DNA from: Gammaproteobacteria bacterium
GTDB taxonomy: Bacteria > Pseudomonadota > Gammaproteobacteria > Burkholderiales > Rhodocyclaceae
NCBI GenBank assembly: GCA_018828385.1
Contig: JAHJVE010000017.1
Span: 106,077 to 170,076 of the forward strand
Direction of reading: 5' to 3'
Length of the DNA stretch: 64,000 nt
The notes under the pieces are model-generated. The model saw only the letters and a list, made by a program, of their open reading frames with translations, did no database searches and had not been told where the DNA came from. The position numbers were made by a program, and so were the translations under genes. Shown here piece by piece: positions 26,668-36,800 of this stretch. Each line of letters begins with the position of its first letter. The stretch's first letter is position 1.

Positions 26668-28035
26668 TTAAACGGATTTGTCCGGTGTTTCGGCGAGAGA
26701 TTCGTCGAGCGCTGCGCTGATGGCATTGCCCAGGTGCGCGATTTCATCGTCGCTGACGATGTACGGCGGCATCAAATAGACGGTGTTGCCGATGGGGCGG
26801 ATCAAGGCTTCGTGTTCCAGCGCGGCGCGGTAGAACTGGCGGGAGAAGTGCGGGTTGGTGGTGGCGACGTCGAAGGCGGCGATCATGCCGCGCTGGCGCA
26901 GGTGTTTGACTTGCGGATAGTCGGCCAGCGGGGCGAGGGCAGATTCCAGTTTTTGCGCTTTTTTCCGGTTGACCGTGAGAATGTCATCGGACTGGAAAAT
27001 GTCGAGCGTGGCCAGCGCGGCGCGGCAGGCCAGCGGGTTGCCGGTGTAGGAATGCGAGTGGAGGAAGGCGCGGGCCACCGAATCGTCGAGGAAGGCGTTG
27101 TAGATGGTGTTGCTGGAGAGGACGATGGAGAGCGGCAGGTAGCCGCCGGAGATGCCTTTCGACAGGCACATGAGGTCGGGGCGGATTTCAGCCTGTTCGT
27201 GGGCGAAAAAGGTGCCGGTGCGGCCGCAGCCGACGGCGATTTCGTCGCAGATCAGGTGCACTTCGTAGCGGTCGCACAGTTGGCGGGCGAGGCGCAGGTA
27301 TTCCGGGTCGTACATCGCCATGCCGGCGGCGCCCTGGACGAGAGGTTCGACGATGAGGGCGGCGATCGTTTCGCCGTGGCGTTCCAGGTGGCTTTCCAGC
27401 GCGGCAGCGGCGCGGCGGGCCACATCGGCCGGCGATTCACCGGCTTCGGCCAGGCGGAAATCGGGCGACGGGATGACCGTTGCGGCGCGAACGAGCGGGG
27501 CGTAGGCATCCTTGAAAATGGCGACATCGGTGACGGCCAGCGCGCCGACCGTTTCACCGTGGTAACTCCCCTGCAGGCAGAGGAATTCGGCTTTCTCCGG
27601 CCGGCCGATGTTGCGCCAGTAGTGAAAGCTCATCTTGAGCGCGATCTCGGTGGCCGAGGCGCCGTCCGAGGCGTAGAAGGCGTGGCCGAGGGCACCGCCG
27701 GTCAGGGCGCTCAAGCGCTCGGACAACTCGACCACCGGCTGGTGCGTGAAGCCGGCCAGCATGACGTGTTCGAGGGTTTCGAGCTGGTCACGCAAAGCCG
27801 CGTTGATGCGCGGGTTGGCGTGGCCGAAGAGGTTGGTCCACCACGAGCTGATGCCGTCGAGGTAACGCTTGCCGTCGAAGTCGTAAAGCCAGGCACCCTG
27901 ACCGCGCGCGATGGGCACCAGCGGCAGGTGGCCGGGCGTGCCGGTCTGCGCGTGGTGCTGCATCTGCGTGCACGGGTGCCAGACGGCTGACTGGCTACGG
28001 GCCAGCCAGTCGGCGTTCGACGGTTTGGCCATCAA
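26668..28035 (-). CDS. bioA: Adenosylmethionine-8-amino-7-oxononanoate aminotransferase
   Basis: This 455-residue class III PLP aminotransferase uses SAM as amino donor to make 7,8-diaminopelargonate. BioA hallmarks are WHPCTQM near the N-terminus, GISSWWTNLFGHANP, LQGSYHGETVGAL, LICDEIAVGCGRTG and the PLP-lysine region MCLSKGISGGYLPLS. Its start overlaps the DUF2863 gene by four bases. It is separated from bioFHCD by the two-component pair. A dispersed motif copy encodes ILTVNRKKAQKL. Confidence 0.95.
   Translation of the reverse strand: MMAKPSNADWLARSQSAVWHPCTQMQHHAQTGTPGHLPLVPIARGQGAWLYDFDGKRYLDGISSWWTNLFGHANPRINAALRDQLETLEHVMLAGFTHQPVVELSERLSALTGGALGHAFYASDGASATEIALKMSFHYWRNIGRPEKAEFLCLQGSYHGETVGALAVTDVAIFKDAYAPLVRAATVIPSPDFRLAEAGESPADVARRAAAALESHLERHGETIAALIVEPLVQGAAGMAMYDPEYLRLARQLCDRYEVHLICDEIAVGCGRTGTFFAHEQAEIRPDLMCLSKGISGGYLPLSIVLSSNTIYNAFLDDSVARAFLHSHSYTGNPLACRAALATLDIFQSDDILTVNRKKAQKLESALAPLADYPQVKHLRQRGMIAAFDVATTNPHFSRQFYRAALEHEALIRPIGNTVYLMPPYIVSDDEIAHLGNAISAALDESLAETPDKSV
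26943..26982 (+). repeat. Dispersed motif copy inside bioA
   Basis: TTTTTGCGCTTTTTTCC leads into GGTTGACCGTGAGAAT; the final bases diverge. Antisense to bioA. Confidence 0.65.
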
Positions 28036-29204
28036 TGCAGGACTTGTGACGTCGCCGCCGGCTGTTCCGGCATTTCGGCGTGCACCAGCTCGGCTTCGTG
28101 GTTGGGGAAAAGCGGCGCGCCGCAGTCGTCGCAGAACTCCATAGGGAAGTGATGGTCGAGGAAAAGTACCTCCTTGATGCCCGCTTCGCGCAGCACGGCT
28201 TCGATTTCGCCGGCGGCGTCGGTCGCTTCGTCTTCGGCGCCGAGCAGCGGCCAGACGATGCCGTGATAGACCTCATCACCGGTCGTCGGGCCGAGGCCGA
28301 CGCGGTATTCCTCCATGCGGCGGTCGTAGCACGGGCCGACGACGGCGCGGATGTCGGCCGGCATGAGCGCCAGCATGCTCTGCAGGAAAGCCACCGAAGC
28401 TTTCACCGAATAGGGCCGCGACAGGCGGTCGGCGTTGCGGCATGAAGCATGGTAGGAATCCGGCAGCAGCGGTTGCCAGGCGCAGCCGGTGAGCAGCGGC
28501 TCGATATTCGGGCTGCCCTGCTTGATCCATTCCTTGAGCGCAGCTTCCTTGTTGCCGTCTTTCTCGTTCCAGCGGAACAGCGGCTTGCCGCGCGGCACGG
28601 CGATAGCGCCGACGATGTAACGGACGTCGGAGAGGAAACGGTTGGTTTCGGCCATGCCGGCGGTGTCGATGCCCAGATGCTTGCCGGCCATGGCGGCTTC
28701 GCCAAGTAGTTTGGTCAGTTGCCAGGTGTCGCAGAAACTGCGCGGCAACTGGTCCGGGCTGAACAGGAAATCAGCCAGCGCAACGCGCGCCTCGCCGCCG
28801 AAAACATGGGCGCCGAGCTGGACGTGCAGGGCCTGCAGCGTGCTCTTGGGCAGCGTGCTGGCCGGGATGGAAAAGCGCGACCAGGCAAGAACGGGGGCGG
28901 CGAAGAGCTGGATGTCGTAGGCCTCGCCCTGGGCTTCGAAGCGGTTGGTTTCGGCCCGCGATTCGACCATGTCGGCGAGTTCGTCGTGGGCCGGTGGATT
29001 GGCCTCGAAGAGGCGGTCGAGCGCGGTGTTGATGTCGTCTTCGGCGCCGTTTTTCAAGAGGCTGTCGACGACGTCGGCGAGTTGCGCTTCCCAGTAGGCG
29101 TCTTCCAGCTTGCCGCCGGATTCGGAAAGGCCAATGGCCAGACGTTGCAGTTCGGCCGCGTCGCGGGAAAGACGGTCGCGAGAGCCAAAGCGGGTGCGTT
29201 TCAT
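28032..29204 (-). CDS. DUF2863 family protein
   Basis: This 390-residue protein matches the DUF2863 family, which is restricted to betaproteobacteria and has no known function. Conserved blocks include LFAAPVLAWSRFSIP, RYIVGAIAVPRGKPLFRWNE and the C-terminal FCDDCGAPLFPN, a CxxC that could bind metal. It has no signal peptide or membrane segment. It lies upstream of bioA with a four-base overlap, so the two are co-translated. Confidence 0.82.
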   Translation of the reverse strand: MKRTRFGSRDRLSRDAAELQRLAIGLSESGGKLEDAYWEAQLADVVDSLLKNGAEDDINTALDRLFEANPPAHDELADMVESRAETNRFEAQGEAYDIQLFAAPVLAWSRFSIPASTLPKSTLQALHVQLGAHVFGGEARVALADFLFSPDQLPRSFCDTWQLTKLLGEAAMAGKHLGIDTAGMAETNRFLSDVRYIVGAIAVPRGKPLFRWNEKDGNKEAALKEWIKQGSPNIEPLLTGCAWQPLLPDSYHASCRNADRLSRPYSVKASVAFLQSMLALMPADIRAVVGPCYDRRMEEYRVGLGPTTGDEVYHGIVWPLLGAEDEATDAAGEIEAVLREAGIKEVLFLDHHFPMEFCDDCGAPLFPNHEAELVHAEMPEQPAATSQVLH

Positions 29205-29380
29205 CGGTGATCCAGAAAATTCAAAGATGGGATTTTAACAGGGGGGCGGGGTGGCGTCGCAGGATCGATGCTCTGGATCGCATCGTGAGCGAATCGGGAC
29301 AATCCTTGCGCGCCACGAAGCGGCGTCGGAAGGGCGGGGCGGGCAGACTGATGGCTCCCGTCATCACAAGGAAGCTTTCC

Positions 29381-29926
29381 ATGAAAACCTTTTTCCGCCT
29401 CACACTGCTTACTGCCCTGTTGGCCTGTGGCCTGGCCCGTGCCGATGATTTTCGTCTGGTCGTCGAGGCCGGGCAGGACGGTCGGCTGGCCCCGGCGCAT
29501 TACGCCAATGTCTTCGGCTGCAACGGTGGCAACGTTTCGCCGGCCTTGCATTGGTCGGGGGCGCCGGCCGGGACGCGCAGTTTTGTCGTGACCATGTACG
29601 ACCCGGATGCGCCGACCGGGTCCGGCTGGTGGCATTGGGTGGTCGCCAACCTGCCGGCTGGTAGCGATCATCTGGATGCGGCGGCCGGCAATCCCGGCGG
29701 CGCGCTGCCGGCCGGCGCCCGTGCCATTGCCGGCGACAACGGCGCGGCGGCTTACCTCGGCAGTTGCCCGCCGGTCGGGCAGACGCACCGCTACGTATTC
29801 ACCGTGCATGCGCTCAAGGTCGACAAGCTTGATCTGCCGGCTAACGCCACTCCGGCACTGGTTGGCTTCATGGCCTGGGCGAACGGCCTCGGCAAGACGA
29901 GCGTGACCCTGACCGGTTCGCGTTAA
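29381..29926 (+). CDS. Exported YbhB/YbcL-type PEBP family protein
   Basis: This 181-residue protein has a signal peptide (MKTFFRLTLLTALLACGLARA) and a phosphatidylethanolamine-binding (Raf kinase inhibitor-like) fold. Its signature motifs are SPALHWSGAP, MYDPDAPTGSGWWHWVV and THRYVFTVHAL. The bacterial function is unclear; ligand binding in the periplasm is likely. AAGGAAG lies before the ATG at 29381. An AraC gene follows on the same strand. Confidence 0.88.
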   Translation: MKTFFRLTLLTALLACGLARADDFRLVVEAGQDGRLAPAHYANVFGCNGGNVSPALHWSGAPAGTRSFVVTMYDPDAPTGSGWWHWVVANLPAGSDHLDAAAGNPGGALPAGARAIAGDNGAAAYLGSCPPVGQTHRYVFTVHALKVDKLDLPANATPALVGFMAWANGLGKTSVTLTGSR

Positions 29927-29935
29927 CATGGGCGA

Positions 29936-29962
29936 AAAGGCCGGCATGCCGCCGGCCTTCAA
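29936..29962 (+). terminator. Hairpin between PEBP gene and AraC-type gene
   Basis: The inverted repeat AAGGCCGGC/GCCGGCCTT with a five-base loop lies ten bases after the PEBP stop. No T run follows and the AraC ribosome binding site (AAGGAGG) begins a few bases later. It may attenuate read-through or shield that site rather than terminate. Confidence 0.5.
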
Positions 29963-29974
29963 GGAGGAAAAAGC

Positions 29975-30787
29975 ATGCAGCCAACCCTTGTCCAGCGCGC
30001 CGGCATTGCCGTGTCGGGCAGCATCGTCCAGCGCCAGCCTTTGCAGTTCCGGCGGCTGTGGATCGACCTGCCAACGCTGGTCCTGGTCGAATCCGGCTAC
30101 AAGATTCTGCACGGCGAGGCCGGCACCTTCCGCGTTGAGGCCGGTCAGGCAGTGGCGCTGGCCGGTGGCCAGGCCTTCGACGTGACCAACTATCTCGGTG
30201 AGGCGCCCAGCTATCGCGCCCGCTGGCTGGCCTGGGAGCGCGGCCTGCTTGAGCAGTGGCGGGTGCCAACGGCCGGTGAACGGCCGCAGTCGGTGGTGAC
30301 GCTGGGCAAGGTGGCGCCGGCCTTTGCCGATGCTTTCACGGCATTGACGCAATCGTTCGACGACGCGGCGCTGCCGGATGCGGTGGTCGCTCATCGGGCG
30401 CTGGAAATGCTGGTCTGGCTGGAGGGTGTCGGCCGTCTGCTGCTCGACGATGCGAGCCTGGCGCCACGAGTGCGTCGTTTGCTCGCCGGCGATCCGGCGC
30501 ATGACTGGCGTTCGCCCGAAGTCGCCGGCCATTTCGCCATGAGCGAGGCCAGTCTGCGCCGCCACCTGGCGATCGAGGAGTGTTCGCTGTCGGAAATCCT
30601 GCTCGACGTGCGCATGTCGACGGCGCTCACTTTGCTGCAATCGACGGCGCAGCCGGTGACGCGGATTGCCGGCGAGGTTGGCTACCAGTCGCCGTCGCAG
30701 TTTGCCGTGCGCTTTCGTCGCCGTTTCGGCTGTTCGCCCAGCGACATTCGCCGCGACAGTCCGCGTGGCCGGGTCGCCCTCGCGTAA
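29975..30787 (+). CDS. AraC-family transcriptional regulator
   Basis: This 270-residue protein has an N-terminal cupin-like region and a C-terminal double helix-turn-helix at about 165-260 (VAGHFAMSEASLRRHL and VTRIAGEVGYQSPSQFAVRFRRRFG, ending CSPSDIRR). AAGGAGG lies just before the ATG. The effector is unknown. Targets could be the flanking PEBP or yaaA/eut genes, but no operator is recognisable. Confidence 0.9.
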   Translation: MQPTLVQRAGIAVSGSIVQRQPLQFRRLWIDLPTLVLVESGYKILHGEAGTFRVEAGQAVALAGGQAFDVTNYLGEAPSYRARWLAWERGLLEQWRVPTAGERPQSVVTLGKVAPAFADAFTALTQSFDDAALPDAVVAHRALEMLVWLEGVGRLLLDDASLAPRVRRLLAGDPAHDWRSPEVAGHFAMSEASLRRHLAIEECSLSEILLDVRMSTALTLLQSTAQPVTRIAGEVGYQSPSQFAVRFRRRFGCSPSDIRRDSPRGRVALA

Positions 30788-30820
30788 AATCGGGGCATTG
30801 CCAACCCGTGCCAACCGACC

Positions 30821-31591
30821 ATGCTGATCTTCCTGTCACCCGCCAAATCGCTTGATTACAAGACCCCGCCGCACGTCGCCACGCACACGCAGCCGGCCTA
30901 CCTGAAGCATTCGGAAGCCTTGATCAAAAAGCTGCGCAAATTGTCGCCGGCCGATATATCCAATTTGATGGACCTCTCCGACCCGCTGGCCCTTCTCAAT
31001 TTCAATCGCTACGCCGACTGGTCGCTGCCTTTCACGCCGGACAACGCCAAGCAGGCCGTGCTCGCCTTCGACGGCGATGTCTACGATGGCCTGGCGGCGA
31101 AGACTCTGGACGCCGACGATCTTGATTTCGCCCAGCAGCGCGTACGCATCCTCTCCGGCCTCTACGGCATCCTCAAGCCGCTCGACCTGATGCAGCCCTA
31201 CCGGCTGGAAATGGGCACCAAGTTTGCCAACAAGGCCGGCAAGGATCTCTACGCCTATTGGGGCGAGCGTTTGCTCGAGGCGATCAATACCGAACTGGCC
31301 GACATGCCGCGGCCGGTCGCGGTCAACCTTGCTTCCGAGGAATATTTCAAGGCCGCCGTCGGCCGCAAGATCAACGGAACCGTGATCCAGCCGGTGTTCG
31401 AGGACTGGAAGAACGGCAAGTACAAGATCATCAGCTTCTACGCCAAGCGGGCGCGTGGCCTGATGACGCGTTACGCCGTGGTGAACCGGCTGAGCGAGCC
31501 GGAAGGGCTCAAGGATTTTGACAGCGATGGCTACGCCTTCGCGCCCGAGGCATCCGACGACAAGAGCTGGGTTTTCCGCCGGCGCCAATGA
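30821..31591 (+). CDS. yaaA: Peroxide stress protein YaaA (DUF328)
   Basis: This 256-residue cytoplasmic protein has the YaaA signature start [13 protein letters not shown], then [24 protein letters not shown] and [12 protein letters not shown]. In E. coli YaaA is OxyR-induced and limits Fenton damage by lowering free iron. Its stop is one base before the eutB ATG, so it may be co-expressed with eutBC; a functional link is not known. Confidence 0.93.
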   Translation: MLIFLSPAKSLDYKTPPHVATHTQPAYLKHSEALIKKLRKLSPADISNLMDLSDPLALLNFNRYADWSLPFTPDNAKQAVLAFDGDVYDGLAAKTLDADDLDFAQQRVRILSGLYGILKPLDLMQPYRLEMGTKFANKAGKDLYAYWGERLLEAINTELADMPRPVAVNLASEEYFKAAVGRKINGTVIQPVFEDWKNGKYKIISFYAKRARGLMTRYAVVNRLSEPEGLKDFDSDGYAFAPEASDDKSWVFRRRQ

Positions 31592-31592
31592 C

Positions 31593-32981
31593 ATGAGCTA
31601 TCGGGCCAGCGTCGGTTCGCAAGGCTATCGCTTCGCCGATCTGCGCGAAGTGCTGGCCAGGGCCAGCCCGGCCCGTTCCGGCGACGCGCTGGCCGGCATT
31701 GCCGCGCAGAGCGCAGCCGAGCGGATGGCGGCCCGGCTGGTGCTGGCCGATCTGCCCTTGCGCCGTTTTCTCGATGCGGCGCTGATTCCCTACGAAATCG
31801 ACGAAGTCACCCGCCTGATCGTCGATAGCCACGATGCTGCCGCCTTCGCGCCGGTCGCTGCGCTGACAGTGGGTGAATTCCGCGAATGGTTGCTCGACGA
31901 GGCAACGGGAGAGGCCAAACTGGCGGCGCTGGCGCCCGGCATCACGCCGGAAATGGCAGCGGCGGTCAGCAAGCTCATGCGCAACCAGGACCTCATCGCG
32001 GTGGCCCGCAAGTGCCGGGTGGTCACCGCCTTCCGCGACACCATCGGCCTGCCCGGCCGGCTGGCTGTGCGCCTGCAGCCGAATCATCCGACCGACGACG
32101 CCAGCGGTATCGCCGCTTCGATGCTCGACGGCCTGATGTACGGCGTTGGCGACGCGGTGATCGGGATCAACCCGGCTTCGGACAGCCTGCCAGCGCTGGC
32201 CAGCTTGTGGCGGATGCTCGACGAACTGATTGGACGTTTCGCTATTCCGACGCAGTCCTGCGTGCTGACCCATGTCAGCAGCCAGATCCGCGCCATCGAG
32301 GCGGGATTGCCGGTCGATCTTGTCTTCCAGTCCATCGCCGGCACGGAGGCGGCCAATGCCGGCTTCGGCATCAACCTGGCGCTGCTCAGGGAAGCCCGCG
32401 AGGCGGCCTTGTCGCTCAAGCGCGGGACGGTCGGCGACAACGTCATGTACTTCGAAACCGGGCAGGGCAGCGCCCTGTCGGCCAACGCCCACCACGGCGT
32501 CGATCAGCAGACCTGCGAGGCGCGCGCCTACGCCGTGGCCCGGCATTTCAAACCGTTGCTGGTCAATACCGTGGTCGGTTTCATCGGCCCGGAATATCTC
32601 TACGACGGCAAGCAGATCATCCGCGCCGGGCTGGAAGATCATTTCTGCGGCAAGCTGCTCGGCCTGCCGATGGGCTGCGACATCTGCTACACCAACCACG
32701 CCGAGGCCGATCAGGACGATATCGACAACCTGCTCGTGCTGCTCGGCACGGCCGGTGTCAATTTCATCATGGGCGTGCCGGGGGGCGACGACATCATGCT
32801 CAATTACCAGAGCACGTCCTTCCACGACCAGCTATTCGTCCGTCAGGCGCTCGGTTTGCAGCGGGCGCCGGAATTCGCAGCCTGGCTGGCGAGCATGGGT
32901 TTGATCGACGGGGCCGGGCACCTGCTGCCGGCCAGCCCCGACCATCGGCTGCTGGCCGACCTGCGGCGGCGCCTTTCATGA
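31593..32981 (+). CDS. eutB: Ethanolamine ammonia-lyase large subunit
   Basis: This 462-residue TIM-barrel subunit of the adenosylcobalamin-dependent lyase converts ethanolamine to acetaldehyde and ammonia. EutB motifs include ARKCRVVTAFRDTIG, RLQPNHPTDD, FQSIAGTEAANAGFGINL and GLPMGCDICYTNHAEAD. It overlaps eutC by four bases. No shell proteins, reactivase (eutA) or acetaldehyde dehydrogenase are nearby, so this is the minimal non-compartment version. The ATG lies one base after the yaaA stop. Confidence 0.95.
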   Translation: MSYRASVGSQGYRFADLREVLARASPARSGDALAGIAAQSAAERMAARLVLADLPLRRFLDAALIPYEIDEVTRLIVDSHDAAAFAPVAALTVGEFREWLLDEATGEAKLAALAPGITPEMAAAVSKLMRNQDLIAVARKCRVVTAFRDTIGLPGRLAVRLQPNHPTDDASGIAASMLDGLMYGVGDAVIGINPASDSLPALASLWRMLDELIGRFAIPTQSCVLTHVSSQIRAIEAGLPVDLVFQSIAGTEAANAGFGINLALLREAREAALSLKRGTVGDNVMYFETGQGSALSANAHHGVDQQTCEARAYAVARHFKPLLVNTVVGFIGPEYLYDGKQIIRAGLEDHFCGKLLGLPMGCDICYTNHAEADQDDIDNLLVLLGTAGVNFIMGVPGGDDIMLNYQSTSFHDQLFVRQALGLQRAPEFAAWLASMGLIDGAGHLLPASPDHRLLADLRRRLS

Positions 32982-33745
32982 GCCGCCCGGACCCCTGGCA
33001 ATCGCTGGCGACGTTGACCGCCGCCCGCATTGCCTTGGGCCGCGCCGGTAACAGCCTGCCGACTGCCGCCGTCCTCAGTTTCGATGTCGCCCATGCCCTG
33101 GCCCGCGACGCCGTGCATCAGGTGCTGGATGTCGACGGGCTAGTCGCTCGCTGGCGCGAGATGGGCGGGGCTGAACCGCTGGTCGTCCATAGCCAGGCCA
33201 TCGACCGCCACACCTACCTGCAACGCCCGGACCTCGGCCGCTGTCTCGACGAGGCCAGCGCCGCGATGCTGCTGGCCCAGCATCTTCCCGATGCGCCCGA
33301 TGTGGCCATCGTGATCGCCGATGGCCTCTCGGCGACCGCCGTGCATGAGAACGCCTTGCCGCTGCTGGATGCCCTGCTCCCCCTGCTCGACGGCTTGCGG
33401 ATAGCCCCGCCGGTCATCGCCCGTCAGGGCCGGGTGGCGCTCGGCGACGAGGTCGGTGCCGTGCTCGGGGCGCGGCTGGTGCTCGTCATCCTCGGCGAGC
33501 GACCGGGCCTTTCGTCGCCGGACAGCCTGGGCGCCTACCTGACTTTCGCGCCGAAGATCGGCCGGCTTGATGCCGAGCGCAATTGCCTTTCCAACATCCG
33601 GCCGGCCGGGCTGACGCCGGCTGCCGCTTCGGTCAAGCTGGCCTGGCTGATCCGCGCCGCCCTGGCCCGGCAATTGACTGGCATCGGTTTGAAGGACGAC
33701 AGCGAAACCCCGGCGCTTTCTCCAGTTCTGAAAGCGGAACGCTGA
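32978..33745 (+). CDS. eutC: Ethanolamine ammonia-lyase small subunit
   Basis: This 255-residue partner of EutB contributes to the cobalamin site. Conserved stretches are TAARIALGRAGNSLPT, HSQAIDRHTYLQRPDLGR, VIADGLSATAVHENA and CLSNIRPAGLTPA. Its ATGA overlap with eutB couples their translation. A dispersed motif copy lies 36 bases after its stop. Confidence 0.94.
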   Translation: MSRPDPWQSLATLTAARIALGRAGNSLPTAAVLSFDVAHALARDAVHQVLDVDGLVARWREMGGAEPLVVHSQAIDRHTYLQRPDLGRCLDEASAAMLLAQHLPDAPDVAIVIADGLSATAVHENALPLLDALLPLLDGLRIAPPVIARQGRVALGDEVGAVLGARLVLVILGERPGLSSPDSLGAYLTFAPKIGRLDAERNCLSNIRPAGLTPAAASVKLAWLIRAALARQLTGIGLKDDSETPALSPVLKAER

Positions 33746-33780
33746 GGCCGGAAGCAGTCGCGGTGGCCGGCGTGCCAGCC

Positions 33781-33820
33781 ATTTCAATTTTGGCCATTAT
33801 TTCCGGTTGACCGTAGCAAT
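33781..33820 (+). repeat. Dispersed 40-base motif, intergenic copy
   Basis: Near-consensus copy with core TTCCGGTTGACCGTAGCAAT, between the convergent ends of eutC and the hydrogenase-linked kinase gene. Confidence 0.85.
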
Positions 33821-33854
33821 CCCGGCTAAGCCATGGTTTCAACAGCGCCGCCGC

Positions 33855-36800
33855 TTACTGCCCTAACTTAGCCAGCACGCTTGATACCCGGGCCAGTTCG
33901 GCGAATAGCGGTTCCAGCGTCGGGGGCGGCTCGCTATCTGGCGCCTCCCTCAACTCGGCTTCGACCGTCGCCGACAGGTTGCCGAGGTCGTCCATGCCCA
34001 GGTTGCGCGACATGCCTTTGAGCGTGTGGGCGAAACGCAGCGCGTCGGCCGCCTGATTGTTGGCGAGGGCGGTGCGCAGGTTGGTTTCGAAATGGGTGCC
34101 GTAGCTGTCGCGGAATTTGATCAGCATGGTCCGGTAAAAATTGACCTTGTTGCCCATCAGTTTTAGGCCCTTTTCCACGTCGATGCCCGGCAGGTTCATC
34201 ATCCAGGCGGGTTCCAGCGCCGGCGCTGCGTTCGGCGTGACGGGGATATCGACATTGGTCCCGGGCTGGAGCAATTCACTGATCAGGCGCAGCAGCTTGT
34301 CGAGATCGACCGGCTTGGTGATGTGGGCGTTCATGCCGGCCTCGACGCACAGCAGGCGGTCGTGTTCGAGCACGCCGGCGGTCAGGGCAATGATCGGCAG
34401 GTCGGCGTATTGCGGCTCGGCGCGCAGCAGGCGGGTGGCGGTAAAACCGTCCATGATCGGCATCTGGCAATCCATGAGCACGAGGTCCGGGCGTTTCTGG
34501 TGAATGGCGGTGATCGCCTGCTTGCCGTCGCTGGCCAGGCGGATCTTGAGGCCGGCCATGGCGAGCAGTTCCTGCATGAGGTCGCGGTTGAGGTCGACGT
34601 CGTCGACCACAAGAATGTCGGCGCCGTGCAGGTGGGGGACGCTGGAAATGTCGGGCAGATTGTTGGCCGGTGGCGAGACCGGTAGCGCCGGCAAGTGCAG
34701 CGGTAAGGCGAGGGCCGAATAGAGCCCGCGCAGGCTGGCCGGCTTGTGCAGCACGGCGTCGGCCAGGTTGTTTTCCATGAACGGCAGCGCGCTGCTGTTG
34801 TGCGGCGCCAGCAGGATCAGGGCCGGCGCCCGCTGGACGAGCGTCTGGCGGATGGCCGTGATGGTCTCGACGCCGCTCATGCCTGACGGCTTCTGCCAGT
34901 CGATCAGGGCGGCGAGGTAATTGGCCGATGGACTGGTCAGCAGGGTCAGGACCTCTTCGCCGCTGGCGCAGACTTCGGCTTGCAAGCCAAGTTGCAGCAC
35001 CTGTTTGGCCAGGGTTTCAGCCAATTGCGCGTTGTCGTCCATGACGAGCACCGTGCGCCCGGCGAAGGCGGTCAGGCGGTCGGCGAGTTCGGCGGCCGGC
35101 GGCGTGCCGTTCGGCGCGGTTTGCAGGCCGGCCGTGAAATGGAAAGTGCTGCCGCGCCCGGCTTGGCTGTCGAGCCAGATGCGGCCGTTCATGAGTTCGA
35201 CGAGCCGGCGGGAAATGACCAGCCCGAGGCCGGAGCCACCGTAACGCCGGGTGGTCGAGGTGTCGGCCTGGCTGAAGGCGGAGAACAGCATCGTCTGTTC
35301 GGCCGGCGAAATGCCGATGCCTTCGTCACGCACCCAAAAGCGCAGCCGGGCTACGCCATTGATGGCGGATTCAAGCTTGCAGCCGATGGTCAGGACGCCT
35401 TTTTCGGAAAACTTGATGGCATTGCCGAGCAGGTTGATGATGACCTGCTTGAGACGCAGCGGGTCGCCGACGAAGCTGGCCGGCACCTCGGGGGCGATAT
35501 CGACGCAAAGTTCCAGTCCCTTGTCTTCGATGCGCTCGATGAGCAGGTCGGTAATTTCGTCGATCAGGGTGGGCAGGGCGAAGGCCACCTGCTCGATCTC
35601 CAGCTTGCCGGCCTCGATGCGCGAAAAATCGAGGATGTCGTTGATGATGCCGAGCAGGTGGTTGGCGGCCTGGCGAATCTTGCTCAGGTACTGCCCTTGC
35701 TGGATGTTGAGCGGCGTGCGCAGGCAGAGGTCGGAAAGGCCGAGGACGGCAGTGAGCGGTGTCCGCACCTCGTGCGACATGTTGGACAGGAATTCGCTCT
35801 TGGCCTGGCTGGCCGCCTCGGCCTGCTCCTTGGCGGCGCGCAGATCCTGCGTCTGGGCATCGACCATGGCCGTCAGATTGTCGCGGTGATCACGCAGTTC
35901 CTCGGCCGTTTCGTGGAGCAGGCGCTCGTTGTCGCGCAGGGCTTTCTCGCGGGCCTTGAGCATGGCGATGTTGCTCGCGACGACGACGGCGCCTTCGAGC
36001 TTTCCGGCCTGGCTGTGGATCAGGCTGGCGTGCACGAGATAGGGCAGCGGGCCGGTTTCATCGCCGGCCGGTGCATCCGCCCGGCGAAAATTGAGTTCGG
36101 CCTCGAAACGCCCGTCGGCCGCCCGAATGGCGTTGAGCAGCAGCGGCCCGCCACGGTCGACCGGCAGCATGCGGCGCAATTGCTGGCGGTCGGCTTCGCA
36201 CAGGCAGTCTTCGAAATAGTGGCCGACCACGGCTTCAGGCGCGTAGCCCAGTTCCTTGGTGAGCAGGCGGTTGGCGCGGATGACCCGGCCGTCCGGACCG
36301 AGCATGACGAAAATTTCGGCCATGGTGCCGATTGCCCGCTCCAGCGCCCCGTGCAGCCGGGCCAGTTCCTGCGAGCGCAGCTGCAATTCGTCCTGCTGTC
36401 TTTCCTGCTCGGCGATGAGCAGTTCGAGCGCCTCGGTGCTCTTGATGAGTTCGCTTTCCAGGGCCTGGTTGGCCTGGCGCAGGACGTCGAGTTCGCCGCT
36501 CAGTTCGCAGCTGTGGGCGCAACTGGCCGATGCCCAGCGGGTGCGGATCAGTTCGGTCGTCTCGGCGACGGCGGCGGCGACTTCGAGCGACAGGCCGGGG
36601 GCGAAGGTCTTGACCGGGCCGATCTCGACGGCGATGACATCGATGCGCGGCGGTGCCTCGATGGTCTCGCGCACGGCGGCCAGCAGGTAGCCGACGCCGG
36701 CCCCATGGCCGCCGCTGCCGGCGCTTTCCACGGGGATACTGTCGGCGGCGAGCCGGTGCAGGCGGCCGGGCTGGTCGCCGGCCATGGCATCGACGACGAT

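Noticed and set aside
31593..31620. Adenosylcobalamin riboswitch before eutB
   Set aside because: yaaA ends one base before the eutB start, leaving no room. No cobalamin-box-like sequence is evident before yaaA either.
36121..36180. Possible further motif copy in the kinase gene (CCGGTCGACCGTGGCGG)
   Set aside because: Only part of the core matches and the T-rich left half is missing. Similar partial matches near 4988, 15640, 18390, 23071, 43405, 46735 and 52311 were also dropped as likely chance.
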